Positions 32,858 to 40,265 of a DNA stretch of 64,000 nucleotides are shown piece after piece. The DNA comes from Arthrobacter sp. AL12 (lineage in GTDB: Bacteria; Actinomycetota; Actinomycetes; Actinomycetales; Micrococcaceae), in NCBI RefSeq assembly GCF_029960645.1, contig NZ_JASBQY010000001.1, forward strand, positions 207,641 through 271,640. The letters run 5' to 3'. The translations under genes were made by a program, and so were the position numbers. Each line of letters starts with the position of its first letter. Position 1 is the stretch's first letter. A model generated the notes under the pieces. It worked only from the letters and a program-made list of their open reading frames with translations. It did no database searches and was not told the origin of the DNA.

Positions 32858-33895
32858 CTATGAATCGCCGAGGATGGGACCGAAGTTCACGCGGTCCGCC
32901 AGCCGGGGATCATCCCGGTCCGGGACCACCATTACGGGGCCCTTCGCGTGGTGCAGAATGCCGTCCGAGGTGGATCCGAGCAGCATCCCGGCGAAGCCGC
33001 CGCGGCCGCGGGTGCCGACGACCACCAGTTCCACATGCCGGCTGGCCTCGACGAGAATGTCCACGGGCGAGCCGTCCACGAGCTGCGTTTCCACCGTGAG
33101 GCGGGGAAAATGGCTCCTGATCCAGGCGGTGCCGGCCTCAAGCTGCGCCCTGATGTCGGCGAAAAGTGCGTCCCGGTCCATCGGCGCGGGAACCCAGGCG
33201 AGCGAACCGCTGTACTGCGGGACCGCGCACACCACGCGCAGCGGTGCCGAGAGCCGCTCGGCCTGCGCCGCTGCCTCCAATACCGCCACGCGGGCCTGTT
33301 CGGAGCCGTCGACCCCCACCACCACGACGTTTTCAACCGGGACGCGACCTGACTTCGCCCGCTCCGCGAGGACATGCTTGTCGTCGGTGGTCTCGCCCAG
33401 GCGGTCGGCGCAGATCAGGGGCACGGTGACCGTGGGGCATTTGGCGTGTGCGGGGAGGGCGCTGCTGACGGAGCCCAGCAGCCGGCCGACGAAACCGCCC
33501 CGTCCCCGGGTGCCGAAGACCAGCAGTTCGGCGGTTTCGGACATTTCCAGCAGGACGCCGGAGGCATCACCGTTCTCGACGGAGGCGTCGACGTCGATCA
33601 GGTATCCGGCCACCTTGTTCACGGCCTGCTTCAGGATGGCCTCCGCGCCTTCGCGGATCACCGAATCATCAACGGTGGCGTAGCCGCCGTCGAGCCCTGA
33701 CGCCGCGAAGATCGGAACCGAATAGGCGGTCACGATGTGCAGCGGACGATTGCGGCGCTCGGCTTCGCGGGCGGCCCATACCAGGGCGCACTTGCTGTGG
33801 TCTGAACCGTCGACGCCGACCACGATCCCCCGGGGAGCCGCGGACCCGCCGGGGGTATCCCCTGCCGAATCCGGATGCACCTGTTCTCGGCCCAT
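32858..33895 (-). CDS. Tandem-domain universal stress protein
   Basis: A 345-residue protein with two UspA domains. The first starts GIVVGVDGSDHSKCALVWAA and ends LLVFGTRGRGGFVGRLLGSVSSAL. The second starts VVVVGVDGSEQARVAVLEAA and ends VVVGTRGRGGFAGMLLGSTSDGIL. Both hold the ATP-binding G-2x-G-9x-G-S/T type motif (GTRGRGGF...GS), so nucleotide binding is expected. Such proteins support survival under low oxygen or stasis in actinobacteria. ATG at 33895 is chosen over an upstream frame because AGGAGG precedes it by 8 bases. Confidence 0.9.
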   Translation of the reverse strand: MGREQVHPDSAGDTPGGSAAPRGIVVGVDGSDHSKCALVWAAREAERRNRPLHIVTAYSVPIFAASGLDGGYATVDDSVIREGAEAILKQAVNKVAGYLIDVDASVENGDASGVLLEMSETAELLVFGTRGRGGFVGRLLGSVSSALPAHAKCPTVTVPLICADRLGETTDDKHVLAERAKSGRVPVENVVVVGVDGSEQARVAVLEAAAQAERLSAPLRVVCAVPQYSGSLAWVPAPMDRDALFADIRAQLEAGTAWIRSHFPRLTVETQLVDGSPVDILVEASRHVELVVVGTRGRGGFAGMLLGSTSDGILHHAKGPVMVVPDRDDPRLADRVNFGPILGDS

Positions 33896-34367
33896 GGGGT
33901 CCGCCTCCTCGCGATTCTTGCCTGATGTTGCGGCCATTCTGCCAGACGTGTGCGCGTGCAGCGTCCACCGGCGACGCGCCCGAAGAAACCGCGGGCCAGA
34001 ACCCCTGGTTTTTACAACTATTCTCGGTTTTCGGGGAACTAGCAAGCGCCCTCGAGGGCCTCCGGACCGGCGGTCGTCACGCAGGTTTTACGGACTGTTT
34101 ACACGGCTTCCGGGAGCCCCGGAGGACGCCGGAAAAAGCCCGCAGCGCCGCCGGAACAGCCCGGGAATTCCCGGAAGGGCCGATGTGGCGGCTGCTCTAT
34201 CCAAGGCCGGAAATGTTAGGTAGTCTTCGAGGCGTGCTGAACCGAGACTCGTGTTTCAGAACGCGGATCCCGCTGTAGATGCGGTGAGAGCCGAGTTCGG
34301 GGCAGGAATCGGAAAGCGTCCGGGGCATCGGCCCCGCGACTGGCACCATTCGAGGAGGGACCCAGCA
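33896..34367. other. Intergenic region with hairpins, no gene recognised
   Basis: A 472-bp gap between two divergent genes. It contains a perfect 14-bp palindrome CCGGGAATTCCCGG (34161-34174), a possible promoter box near 34218-34226 (TTAGGTAGT), and CGGGGC/GCCCCG around ATCG (34321-34336), a perfect hairpin 31 bases before the GTG at 34368. The roughly 150 bases before that gene may be a structured leader, but I could not match it to a known riboswitch class. Confidence 0.5.
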
Positions 34368-34979
34368 GTGTCGACCATGCCTATGTCCGGTGCTACCGAA
34401 CGGACCTCAGCCGTCGTGATCGGCACCGGCCTGTCCGGGCTGGCGGTCGCCAGCGAGCTGCAGCGACGCGGCGTGGACTCCATCATTGTGGACGGGCTCG
34501 ATCTGCTGGGCGCCGGGCAGCCGGCCAACACCTCTTCCCTGCAGCGCTGCGACGCGGCCGACGCCGGCAGCCTCCGGGAGCGCAACGAGATCCTCCGGCA
34601 CCTGCGCAACTACGCCGCCAGCCACAAGCTGGACGTCCGGAACAACATCCGGGCCCTGCAACTGGACCACGTCGACGCCGGCGTCAGCGGACCCACCCAG
34701 CAATGGGCTGTCCGAACCCCCGGCGGGGTCCTCCTGGCGGACCACCTCGTCCTGACGCGCTGTGCCCACAGCCAGCTGCGCCGGATGCTCTCCGAGCTCG
34801 GCATGACCGCGGGGCAGAACCTGATGGCGGCCATGCACGCCCTCGGGATGTACCTTGTGGGCGTGGGCGGACTCATCACACCGTCGCCGAAGGAAGTGCT
34901 GCGCCAGGCGAAGGTCGTGGGCCAGGCGATCTCCGCCAAGGTCCACCCCGGCGGTTTTCCCGCCGCCCTCCCGGGCTAG
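34368..34979 (+). CDS. Short Rossmann-fold (FAD/NAD-binding) protein
   Basis: A 203-residue protein starting with a dinucleotide-binding motif, SAVVIGTGLSGLAVASELQRRG with the GxGxxG pattern and a terminal acidic residue in VDSIIVDGLD. It is too short for a complete flavin oxidoreductase, which needs a substrate domain. The rest is helical (RERNEILRHLRNYAASHKLD) and ends near VGVGGLITPSPKEVLRQAKVVGQAI. It may be a degenerate flavoprotein relative acting as a redox sensor; function unknown. GGAGGG lies 8 bases before the GTG, which decides the start. Confidence 0.65.
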   Translation: MSTMPMSGATERTSAVVIGTGLSGLAVASELQRRGVDSIIVDGLDLLGAGQPANTSSLQRCDAADAGSLRERNEILRHLRNYAASHKLDVRNNIRALQLDHVDAGVSGPTQQWAVRTPGGVLLADHLVLTRCAHSQLRRMLSELGMTAGQNLMAAMHALGMYLVGVGGLITPSPKEVLRQAKVVGQAISAKVHPGGFPAALPG

Positions 34980-35098
34980 CTAGCCCTCGCCGCGCCGGCC
35001 TAGCCGCAGCGCATCGTCCGGCAGGGCCTCGTCCCGCAGCGCACGTCCCGCCGCCCCCCGGAGTCCTGCGCTGCCGGATTTGCGCGGTGACCGGAAGC

Positions 35099-35110
35099 AA
35101 CGCGGGGTCA
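35099..35110. repeat. Half copy of dispersed palindrome family 1 (E)
   Basis: AGCAACGCGGGGTCA at 35097-35111 is identical to the outer left arm of copy C (60651-60665), but no matching second arm follows. It overlaps the stop codon of the CopC-like gene (minus strand). Confidence 0.45.
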
Positions 35111-35701
35111 GCTTTCGGTGCCGCTGCCGGAGTCCGATTTGAGCCGGCTCTTGGCCATCAGGGCCAGGACCACCAGGATGCCGACGGCCGTTCCGACAAA
35201 GATCACGATGCTCCAGGGGAACGGCTCCGCGGAACTGACCGGCTGCGCCGGGGCCGGCGTGATGCCCGGCTGGGCGGTTCCCATCGAGGGAACCGCGGCT
35301 GCCGCCGTCGAGCCCGCCGCTCCGGCTGTGGCCGTGAATGTGAAGCTGCCTTCGATCGGGTGGGAATCCGAACTGACGACGCGCCACAACACTGTGTAGG
35401 CCCCGGCCGGGGCGCCCGCCTTGAGCTTCTGCGAGGCGACGTTGTCCACGATCTCGACGGCGCCGTCGGACCAGTTCGTGCCGGCGGCATCGTTCACCAG
35501 GATCTGCGACCCCAGCGCCAGCGGATTCTTGTTGAGGGTGACCGAGACCTGTTCCGGGGGCGCCGCCACCGTCGCGCCGGAGGCCGGGCTGGTGGATTCG
35601 GCGGCATCGTGGGCCGAGGCCGGTGTAACCGCGCCCAGCAAGGCGGCGGCAAGGATCAGGGAGCCCAGGAGGGCACTCAAAAGCTGGCGGATGAGGCGCA
35701 T
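35108..35701 (-). CDS. CopC-domain copper-binding protein, membrane anchored
   Basis: A 197-residue exported protein. The signal peptide ends SASAHD-like at PASAHD, leaving a histidine near the mature N-terminus, as in CopC proteins that bind Cu2+ there. The domain continues ESTSPASGATVAAPPEQVSVTLN and ends with SSDSHPIEGSFTFTATA, whose His is the second copper ligand. A Pro/Ala linker and a C-terminal membrane helix (WSIVIFVGTAVGILVVLALM) anchor it outside the cell. No copD gene is adjacent. ATG at 35701 starts the signal peptide, with GGAG 10 bases upstream. Confidence 0.85.
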   Translation of the reverse strand: MRLIRQLLSALLGSLILAAALLGAVTPASAHDAAESTSPASGATVAAPPEQVSVTLNKNPLALGSQILVNDAAGTNWSDGAVEIVDNVASQKLKAGAPAGAYTVLWRVVSSDSHPIEGSFTFTATAGAAGSTAAAAVPSMGTAQPGITPAPAQPVSSAEPFPWSIVIFVGTAVGILVVLALMAKSRLKSDSGSGTES

Positions 35702-35808
35702 GGAAAAGCTGCTCCTAGTGTTGGCTTCCTTACAGACTAGGCGAAAACGCGGGCTTGGCCGTCGGGCGCCAAATAGGATAGACACCACACATCACTCCCG
35801 GAGGACTA

Positions 35809-37263
35809 ATGCAAGAACTAATGCTCAAGCAGGGCTCTGCACTCGACCGGTACTTCAAGATCTCCGAGCGGGGGTCGAACGTCTCGCGGGAAATCCGGGG
35901 AGGGTTCGCCACGTTCTTCGCCATGAGCTACATCGTGGTGCTGAACCCGCTGATCCTTTCCGGTCCCGATTCCTCCGGCGCCACCCTCGGCTTCCCCGCC
36001 GTGGCCGCCGTCACCGCCTTCGTGGCCGGCATCCTGACCATCCTGATGGGCGCGTGGGCCAAGCACCCCTTCGCGCTGGCAACGGGCCTGGGCGTCAACG
36101 CCTTCGTCGCCGTCACGGTGGCCACCAACCCCGGCCTGACCTGGCCGGACATGATGGGCCTCGTTATGCTCTCGGGCATCACCATGCTGATCCTGGTTCT
36201 CACCGGCTTCCGGACCGCGGTCTTCAAGGCGGTCCCGGAAGGGCTGAAGACTGCGATCGTGGTGGGCATCGGCCTGTTCATCGCCCTGATCGGCCTGGTC
36301 AACGCGGGCTTCGTGCGCCGCATCCCCGATGTTGCCGGCACCACAGTGCCGGTCGGCCTGGGCTTCGACGGTAAGCTGACGGGCTGGCCCACCCTGGTCT
36401 TCATCTTCGGCCTGATCCTCACCATCGCCCTCGTGGTCCGCAAGGTCAAGGGCGCGATCCTGATCGGCATCGTCGCCTCGACGGTCCTGTCCGTGATCCT
36501 GGAATTCACGCTGCACATCGGCCCCAGCTTCGACGGCACGACCTACAACCCGCAGGGCTGGTCCCTCGTGGCGCCGGCGTTCTCCGAATGGGCGGCCCCG
36601 GACCTGTCGCTGATCGGGCAGGCAAACCCGTTCGGCGCCTTTGAGCACCTCGGCTTTGTCGCCGCGACCCTGCTGGCGTTCGTGATCCTGCTCAGCATCT
36701 TCTTCGACGCCATGGGCACCATGGTGGGCCTGGCCACGGAGGCCGGCAGCATCGACAAGGACGGCAACATCCCCAATGTGGACCGCGTGCTGCAGGTGGA
36801 CGCGCTCGGCGCGATCATCGGCGGCGGCGCCTCAGTCTCCTCGAACCAGATCTACGTCGAATCCGGCGCCGGCATCGGCGAAGGCGCCCGGACCGGCCTG
36901 GCCTCGGTCGTCACCGGCCTGCTGTTCCTCGTGGCCATGTTCTTCACCCCGCTGATCAACCTGGTGCCGTTCGAGGCGGTGGCCCCGGCGCTGGTCGTCG
37001 TCGGCTTCATGATGGTCTCCCAGGTCGGCAAGATCGACTGGCAGGACCTGGGCATCGCCATCCCGGCGTTCCTGACCTTCACGCTGATGCCGTTCACCTA
37101 CTCGATCGCCAACGGCCTGGGTGCCGGCTTCATCACCTTCGTCCTGATCCGCACCTTCCAGGGCCGCGCACGCGAGGTGCACCCGCTGATGTGGGCTGTG
37201 GCCGCGGCGTTCCTGCTGTTCTTCGCGATCGGCCCCATCGAGGCCGCATTGGGAATGCACTAG
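35809..37263 (+). CDS. AzgA-type purine permease (NCS2 family)
   Basis: A 484-residue transporter with about 13 membrane segments, of the AzgA-like branch of NCS2 for adenine, hypoxanthine or guanine. Characteristic parts are LDRYFKISERGSNVSREIRGGFATF, reduced to its RYFxIxxRGS-EIRGG core, FAMSYIVVLNPLIL, ATGLGVNAFVAV, FFDAMGTMVGLATEAG and GGGASVSSNQIYVESGAGIGEG-type substrate loops (usually T-E-S). GGAGGACTA just before ATG sets the start. A perfect long palindrome follows the gene. It precedes hutG but has no hut operator itself. Confidence 0.9.
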   Translation: MQELMLKQGSALDRYFKISERGSNVSREIRGGFATFFAMSYIVVLNPLILSGPDSSGATLGFPAVAAVTAFVAGILTILMGAWAKHPFALATGLGVNAFVAVTVATNPGLTWPDMMGLVMLSGITMLILVLTGFRTAVFKAVPEGLKTAIVVGIGLFIALIGLVNAGFVRRIPDVAGTTVPVGLGFDGKLTGWPTLVFIFGLILTIALVVRKVKGAILIGIVASTVLSVILEFTLHIGPSFDGTTYNPQGWSLVAPAFSEWAAPDLSLIGQANPFGAFEHLGFVAATLLAFVILLSIFFDAMGTMVGLATEAGSIDKDGNIPNVDRVLQVDALGAIIGGGASVSSNQIYVESGAGIGEGARTGLASVVTGLLFLVAMFFTPLINLVPFEAVAPALVVVGFMMVSQVGKIDWQDLGIAIPAFLTFTLMPFTYSIANGLGAGFITFVLIRTFQGRAREVHPLMWAVAAAFLLFFAIGPIEAALGMH

Positions 37264-37284
37264 GCACCTCCGCTCCCCCCGCCG

Positions 37285-37349
37285 CCGCCGAGGTGACACT
37301 TCGCGCCCATGTTTTGGACAAGCATGGGCGCGAAGTGTCACCTCGGCGG
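37285..37349. repeat. Dispersed palindrome family 1, copy F (perfect 27-bp arms)
   Basis: Arms 37285-37311 and 37323-37349 are exact reverse complements over 27 bp with an 11-base loop. They share the inner TTNGCGCCCAT core with copies A-C, but their outer part is CCGCCGAGGTGACA instead of the AACGCGGGGTCA type. It begins 22 bases after the purine permease stop, consistent with a terminator. Confidence 0.9.
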
Positions 37350-37363
37350 TGTTTAAGCGTGAA

Positions 37364-37379
37364 TTCCGGGATTACGGAC
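37364..37379. promoter_or_regulatory. HutR box upstream of hutG
   Basis: TTCCGGGATTACGGAC matches 14 of 16 positions of the palindrome GTCYGGRATYCCRGAC found at hutU and the hutR gene. It lies 55 bp before the hutG start, so the separate hutG gene probably belongs to the same regulon. Confidence 0.6.
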
Positions 37380-37433
37380 ACTCCGACGGCGGCGCGGCTG
37401 GTTTTCCGGCCCGGGCTGCGGTGAGCTAGGGGC

Positions 37434-38384
37434 ATGGTTTCCCCCGTGCCCGCCGTTGATGTCCCGCCGCAGCCCTGGACCGGACGGTTCGACGGCGACG
37501 GCCCCGAGCACCGCCGCTGGTGGCAGGCCGTCACGCCCTATGCCCAGCGCCGCGTCCAGACCGCCGCACGCCCCGCCGTGATTCTCGGCTTCGGCAGCGA
37601 CGCCGGGGTGCGCCGGAACAAGGGCCGCACCGGTGCCGCCGCGGCCCCCGCCGCGATCCGTGCCGCCCTCGGTCCGCTCGCCTTCCACCTCACACGGGAG
37701 GTGCACGACGCCGGCGACGTCACCGTGGCCGGGGACGCCCTGGAGGCGGGTCAGGCGCGTGCCGGGCTCGCCATCACCGGCCTGCTCGACGCCGGGCAGC
37801 TTCCCGTGGTGCTGGGCGGCGGGCACGAGACCGCCTACGCGAGCTACCTGGGCGTGGCAGGCTCGGCGGCGGTCCGCGAGGGCCTGCGTGTGGGGGTGCT
37901 GAACCTGGACGCGCACTTCGACCTCCGCGACGAGGCCGTGCCCAGTTCCGGGACACCGTTCCTGCAGATGGCCCGCGCGGAAGCCGCCGCGGGCCGCGAA
38001 CTGAGGTACGCCGTCGTCGGGATCTCCGAGCCGAACAACACCCGGGCGCTGTTCCGGACCGCCGAGGAGCTGGGAGTGGACTACCTGCTGGACGAGGACT
38101 GCTCCGCCGCGGCCGCGCGCGTGTTTGTGGCCGCGTTCCTGGCGCAGGTCGACGCCCTGTATCTGACCATTGACCTGGACGTGCTGCCGGCCTCGGTGGC
38201 GCCGGGCGTGAGCGCACCGGCCGCGTACGGCGTGCCGCTGCCGGTGATCAGCGCGGTGTGCCGGCAGGTGGCCGCGAGCGGAAAACTGCTGCACCTCGAT
38301 GTCGCCGAGCTGAACCCGGAGTTCGACGTCGACGCCCGCACCGCGAGGGTGGCCGCGCGGCTGATCAACACGCTGCTGGGGTAG
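37434..38384 (+). CDS. hutG: Formimidoylglutamase
   Basis: A 316-residue member of the arginase/agmatinase (ureohydrolase) family, hydrolysing N-formimidoyl-L-glutamate to glutamate and formamide in histidine degradation. The binuclear Mn site is seen as His131 in LGGGHE, Asp159, His161 and Asp163 in DAHFD, and Asp247/Asp249 in TIDLDVLP. GSDAGVRRNKGRTGAAAAP near the N-terminus is typical of HutG rather than agmatinase. It is apart from hutU-hutH but carries a HutR box upstream. The start is uncertain: AGGGG sits directly before ATG. Confidence 0.85.
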   Translation: MVSPVPAVDVPPQPWTGRFDGDGPEHRRWWQAVTPYAQRRVQTAARPAVILGFGSDAGVRRNKGRTGAAAAPAAIRAALGPLAFHLTREVHDAGDVTVAGDALEAGQARAGLAITGLLDAGQLPVVLGGGHETAYASYLGVAGSAAVREGLRVGVLNLDAHFDLRDEAVPSSGTPFLQMARAEAAAGRELRYAVVGISEPNNTRALFRTAEELGVDYLLDEDCSAAAARVFVAAFLAQVDALYLTIDLDVLPASVAPGVSAPAAYGVPLPVISAVCRQVAASGKLLHLDVAELNPEFDVDARTARVAARLINTLLG

Positions 38385-38391
38385 CCGGGCG

Positions 38392-38430
38392 GCCGGCGGT
38401 CACAGCGCGCGGCACCGGCAGACCGCCGGC
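38392..38430. terminator. Hairpin between convergent hutG and antiporter genes
   Basis: GCCGGCGGTC (38392-38401) and GACCGCCGGC (38421-38430) are a perfect 10-bp stem with a 19-base loop, 8 bases after hutG and 10 before the antiporter stop. It probably stops both transcripts. Confidence 0.5.
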
Positions 38431-38439
38431 AGCCCCCCG

Positions 38440-39744
38440 TCAGATCGCCGTTTTCGGCGCCTTGCCCTCGTCGCCGTACTGCCGCACGGCCTTGCGTTCG
38501 CGAAGCCGGTCCAGCCGGTTCATCACCGGTGCCGTGGTCGCCCCGTGCAGCACGATGGACATCGCCACCACCAGGCCGATGAAGGCCCACAGCTGCTCGG
38601 CCTGGGCGTCGAAGTCGCCCTTGCTCAGCGCGTAGGCGAGGTAATAGAGGGAGCCGATGCCGCGGATGCCGAAGAAGGCGATGGCGATCCTCTCCCGCGG
38701 GCCGGTCTTGCCCCGGGCCAAGCCGATCCAGCCAGCCAGCGGACGGACGACCAGCAGGAACGCCAGGGCCACCAGGATCTCCGCCCAGCCGATGCCGGCC
38801 AGCAGGCCCCGTGCGATAGCGCCGCCCAGAAGCACCAGGATGACCACCGTCATGAGCCGTTCGAGCTGCTCCACGTAGGAGTGCATCACGCGGTGGAACC
38901 CGTGCGTGCGTTCCGCGGCCCGGATGGTCACCGCGCACACAAAGACGGCGATGAACCCGTAGCCTTCCAGCATTTCCGTGACCCCGTAGGCCAGTAACGT
39001 CGCCGCCAGCGCCACGAAGCCTTCGGAGTGGCCGGACAGCCGGAGGCTGTCCCGGGCGGAGAAGAACAGCAGGCTCAACGCCTTCCCGGCCAGCCAGCCA
39101 AGGAGCACGCCCATGCCGATCCGCCAGACGACGTCGGTGGCGAACCAGGACACGAACCACTCCGACGGCGAGGGGCCCACCAGGCTGATGGCGATGGCCA
39201 GATAGACAAACGGGAAAGCCAGTCCGTCATTCAGGCCTGCCTCGGACGTGAGGCCGAAGCGGATCTCGTCCTCGCCGCGCTCGGTTTCGTCCTCGTCGTC
39301 GGCGGGCTCGCCCACCTGGACTTCCGAGGCCAGCACGGGGTCAGTCGGCGCGAGCGCGGCCGCGACCAGCAGCGCGGCTCCTAGCCCCAGCCCCAGCACC
39401 CCCAGGCCCAGCAGGGTGAGGGCAACGATGCAGATCGGCATAGCCACGCCCAGCATCCGCCAGGTCGTGGACCATTCGCGCCGGCCCACCGGGCGGTCGA
39501 GTGCGAGGCCGGCGCCCATCAGCGAGATGATGACGCAGATTTCGGTCAGGTGGGTGGTGAACTCCCCGTATTGCAGGGGGTCCGGGTCCGGCAGCGAGGG
39601 GATGAACGTGAAGGCCAGGAGACCGGCGGCCAGGAAGACCATCGGCATGGACAGCGGCGCCCTGCGCAGCAGCTTGGGCAGCAGGGCGGCGGCGAAGACG
39701 GCCAGGCCTGCGGCCGCGAAAATGATACTGGGAGCCTCAAACAC
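38440..39744 (-). CDS. CPA1-type cation:proton antiporter
   Basis: A 434-residue membrane protein with about 12 segments, of the NhaP/CPA1 monovalent cation:H+ antiporters (Na+ or K+ against H+). Key blocks are LAPTDPVLASEVQVG (TDP exchanger motif), TSEAGLNDGLAFPFVYLA with the essential Asn-Asp pair, and FFGIRGIGSLYYLAYAL in the second half. An acidic cytoplasmic loop EPADDEDETERGEDE lies between segments 5 and 6. The GTG has AGGAGG 8 bases upstream. It would handle salt or alkaline stress. Confidence 0.88.
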   Translation of the reverse strand: MFEAPSIIFAAAGLAVFAAALLPKLLRRAPLSMPMVFLAAGLLAFTFIPSLPDPDPLQYGEFTTHLTEICVIISLMGAGLALDRPVGRREWSTTWRMLGVAMPICIVALTLLGLGVLGLGLGAALLVAAALAPTDPVLASEVQVGEPADDEDETERGEDEIRFGLTSEAGLNDGLAFPFVYLAIAISLVGPSPSEWFVSWFATDVVWRIGMGVLLGWLAGKALSLLFFSARDSLRLSGHSEGFVALAATLLAYGVTEMLEGYGFIAVFVCAVTIRAAERTHGFHRVMHSYVEQLERLMTVVILVLLGGAIARGLLAGIGWAEILVALAFLLVVRPLAGWIGLARGKTGPRERIAIAFFGIRGIGSLYYLAYALSKGDFDAQAEQLWAFIGLVVAMSIVLHGATTAPVMNRLDRLRERKAVRQYGDEGKAPKTAI

Positions 39745-39783
39745 TGCGTATTCCTCCTGACGGGACCCGGATGCCCGGGGATG

Positions 39784-39821
39784 GGTGAGGCGCCGTCCCT
39801 ACGGAACGGCGCCCCCTCACC
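39784..39821. terminator. Hairpin between the 81-residue gene and the antiporter gene
   Basis: GGTGAGGCGCCGT (39784-39796) pairs with ACGGCGCCCCCTCACC (39806-39821) apart from a three-base bulge. It is about 48 bases downstream of the small minus-strand gene and may terminate it. Confidence 0.45.
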
Positions 39822-39869
39822 AAGATACGCGACCAAGTTACGCGCGAGCGGCGCGAAAACCGGCTTCGG

Positions 39870-40115
39870 CTAGCTGCGCCGCACCTCCACGCCGTCGGAT
39901 TTCAAGAAAAGCTGGGTCTCGGCGGGGGCCGGCGGTACGCCCGGGACCAGCCAGAGAACGTTGCCGCTCAGTGAGACTTCTTCGACCTCACCGGCCGCCA
40001 GAACCTGGGCGTGCTTGAGGATTTCGACCCGGTCCCCCGCATTGAGGCTCCGCCAGTCGGAAACCGCACTGACCGAGGCCAGGCGCCTGGACATAACCGT
40101 CCCGCGTGCTTTCAT
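39870..40115 (-). CDS. Small protein of unknown function (81 residues)
   Basis: An unrecognised 81-residue soluble protein. The fold looks like a small beta barrel: RVEILKHAQVLAAGEVEEVSLSGNVLWLV, shortened to a few strands around GEVEEVSLSG, with a C-terminal LFLKSDGVEVRRS. The DRVEI...GEVEEVS pattern recalls KOW- or SH3-like RNA-binding barrels, though this is weak. ATG at 40115 has AAGGGG 9 bases upstream; an internal ATG at 40094 is less well placed. The gene stands alone. Confidence 0.6.
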   Translation of the reverse strand: MKARGTVMSRRLASVSAVSDWRSLNAGDRVEILKHAQVLAAGEVEEVSLSGNVLWLVPGVPPAPAETQLFLKSDGVEVRRS

Positions 40116-40265
40116 GAACTTTTACCCCTTTGTATATGTTCCTGGTCACAACTTCGTTGGTGTGACCTTCCATTTGTACTACAGTTCCCGGGGCCCCGCC
40201 GGGCGTATTGCCCACTATTTCGGGAGCCCCGGAAAATGTTCGCCCAGACTGAATTTTGTTTTCCC

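Noticed and set aside
34200-34367. A riboswitch in the leader of the short Rossmann protein
   Set aside because: Fragments such as GGTGAGAG and TCGGGGCAGG recall cobalamin and FMN elements, but the conserved cores and their order are missing.
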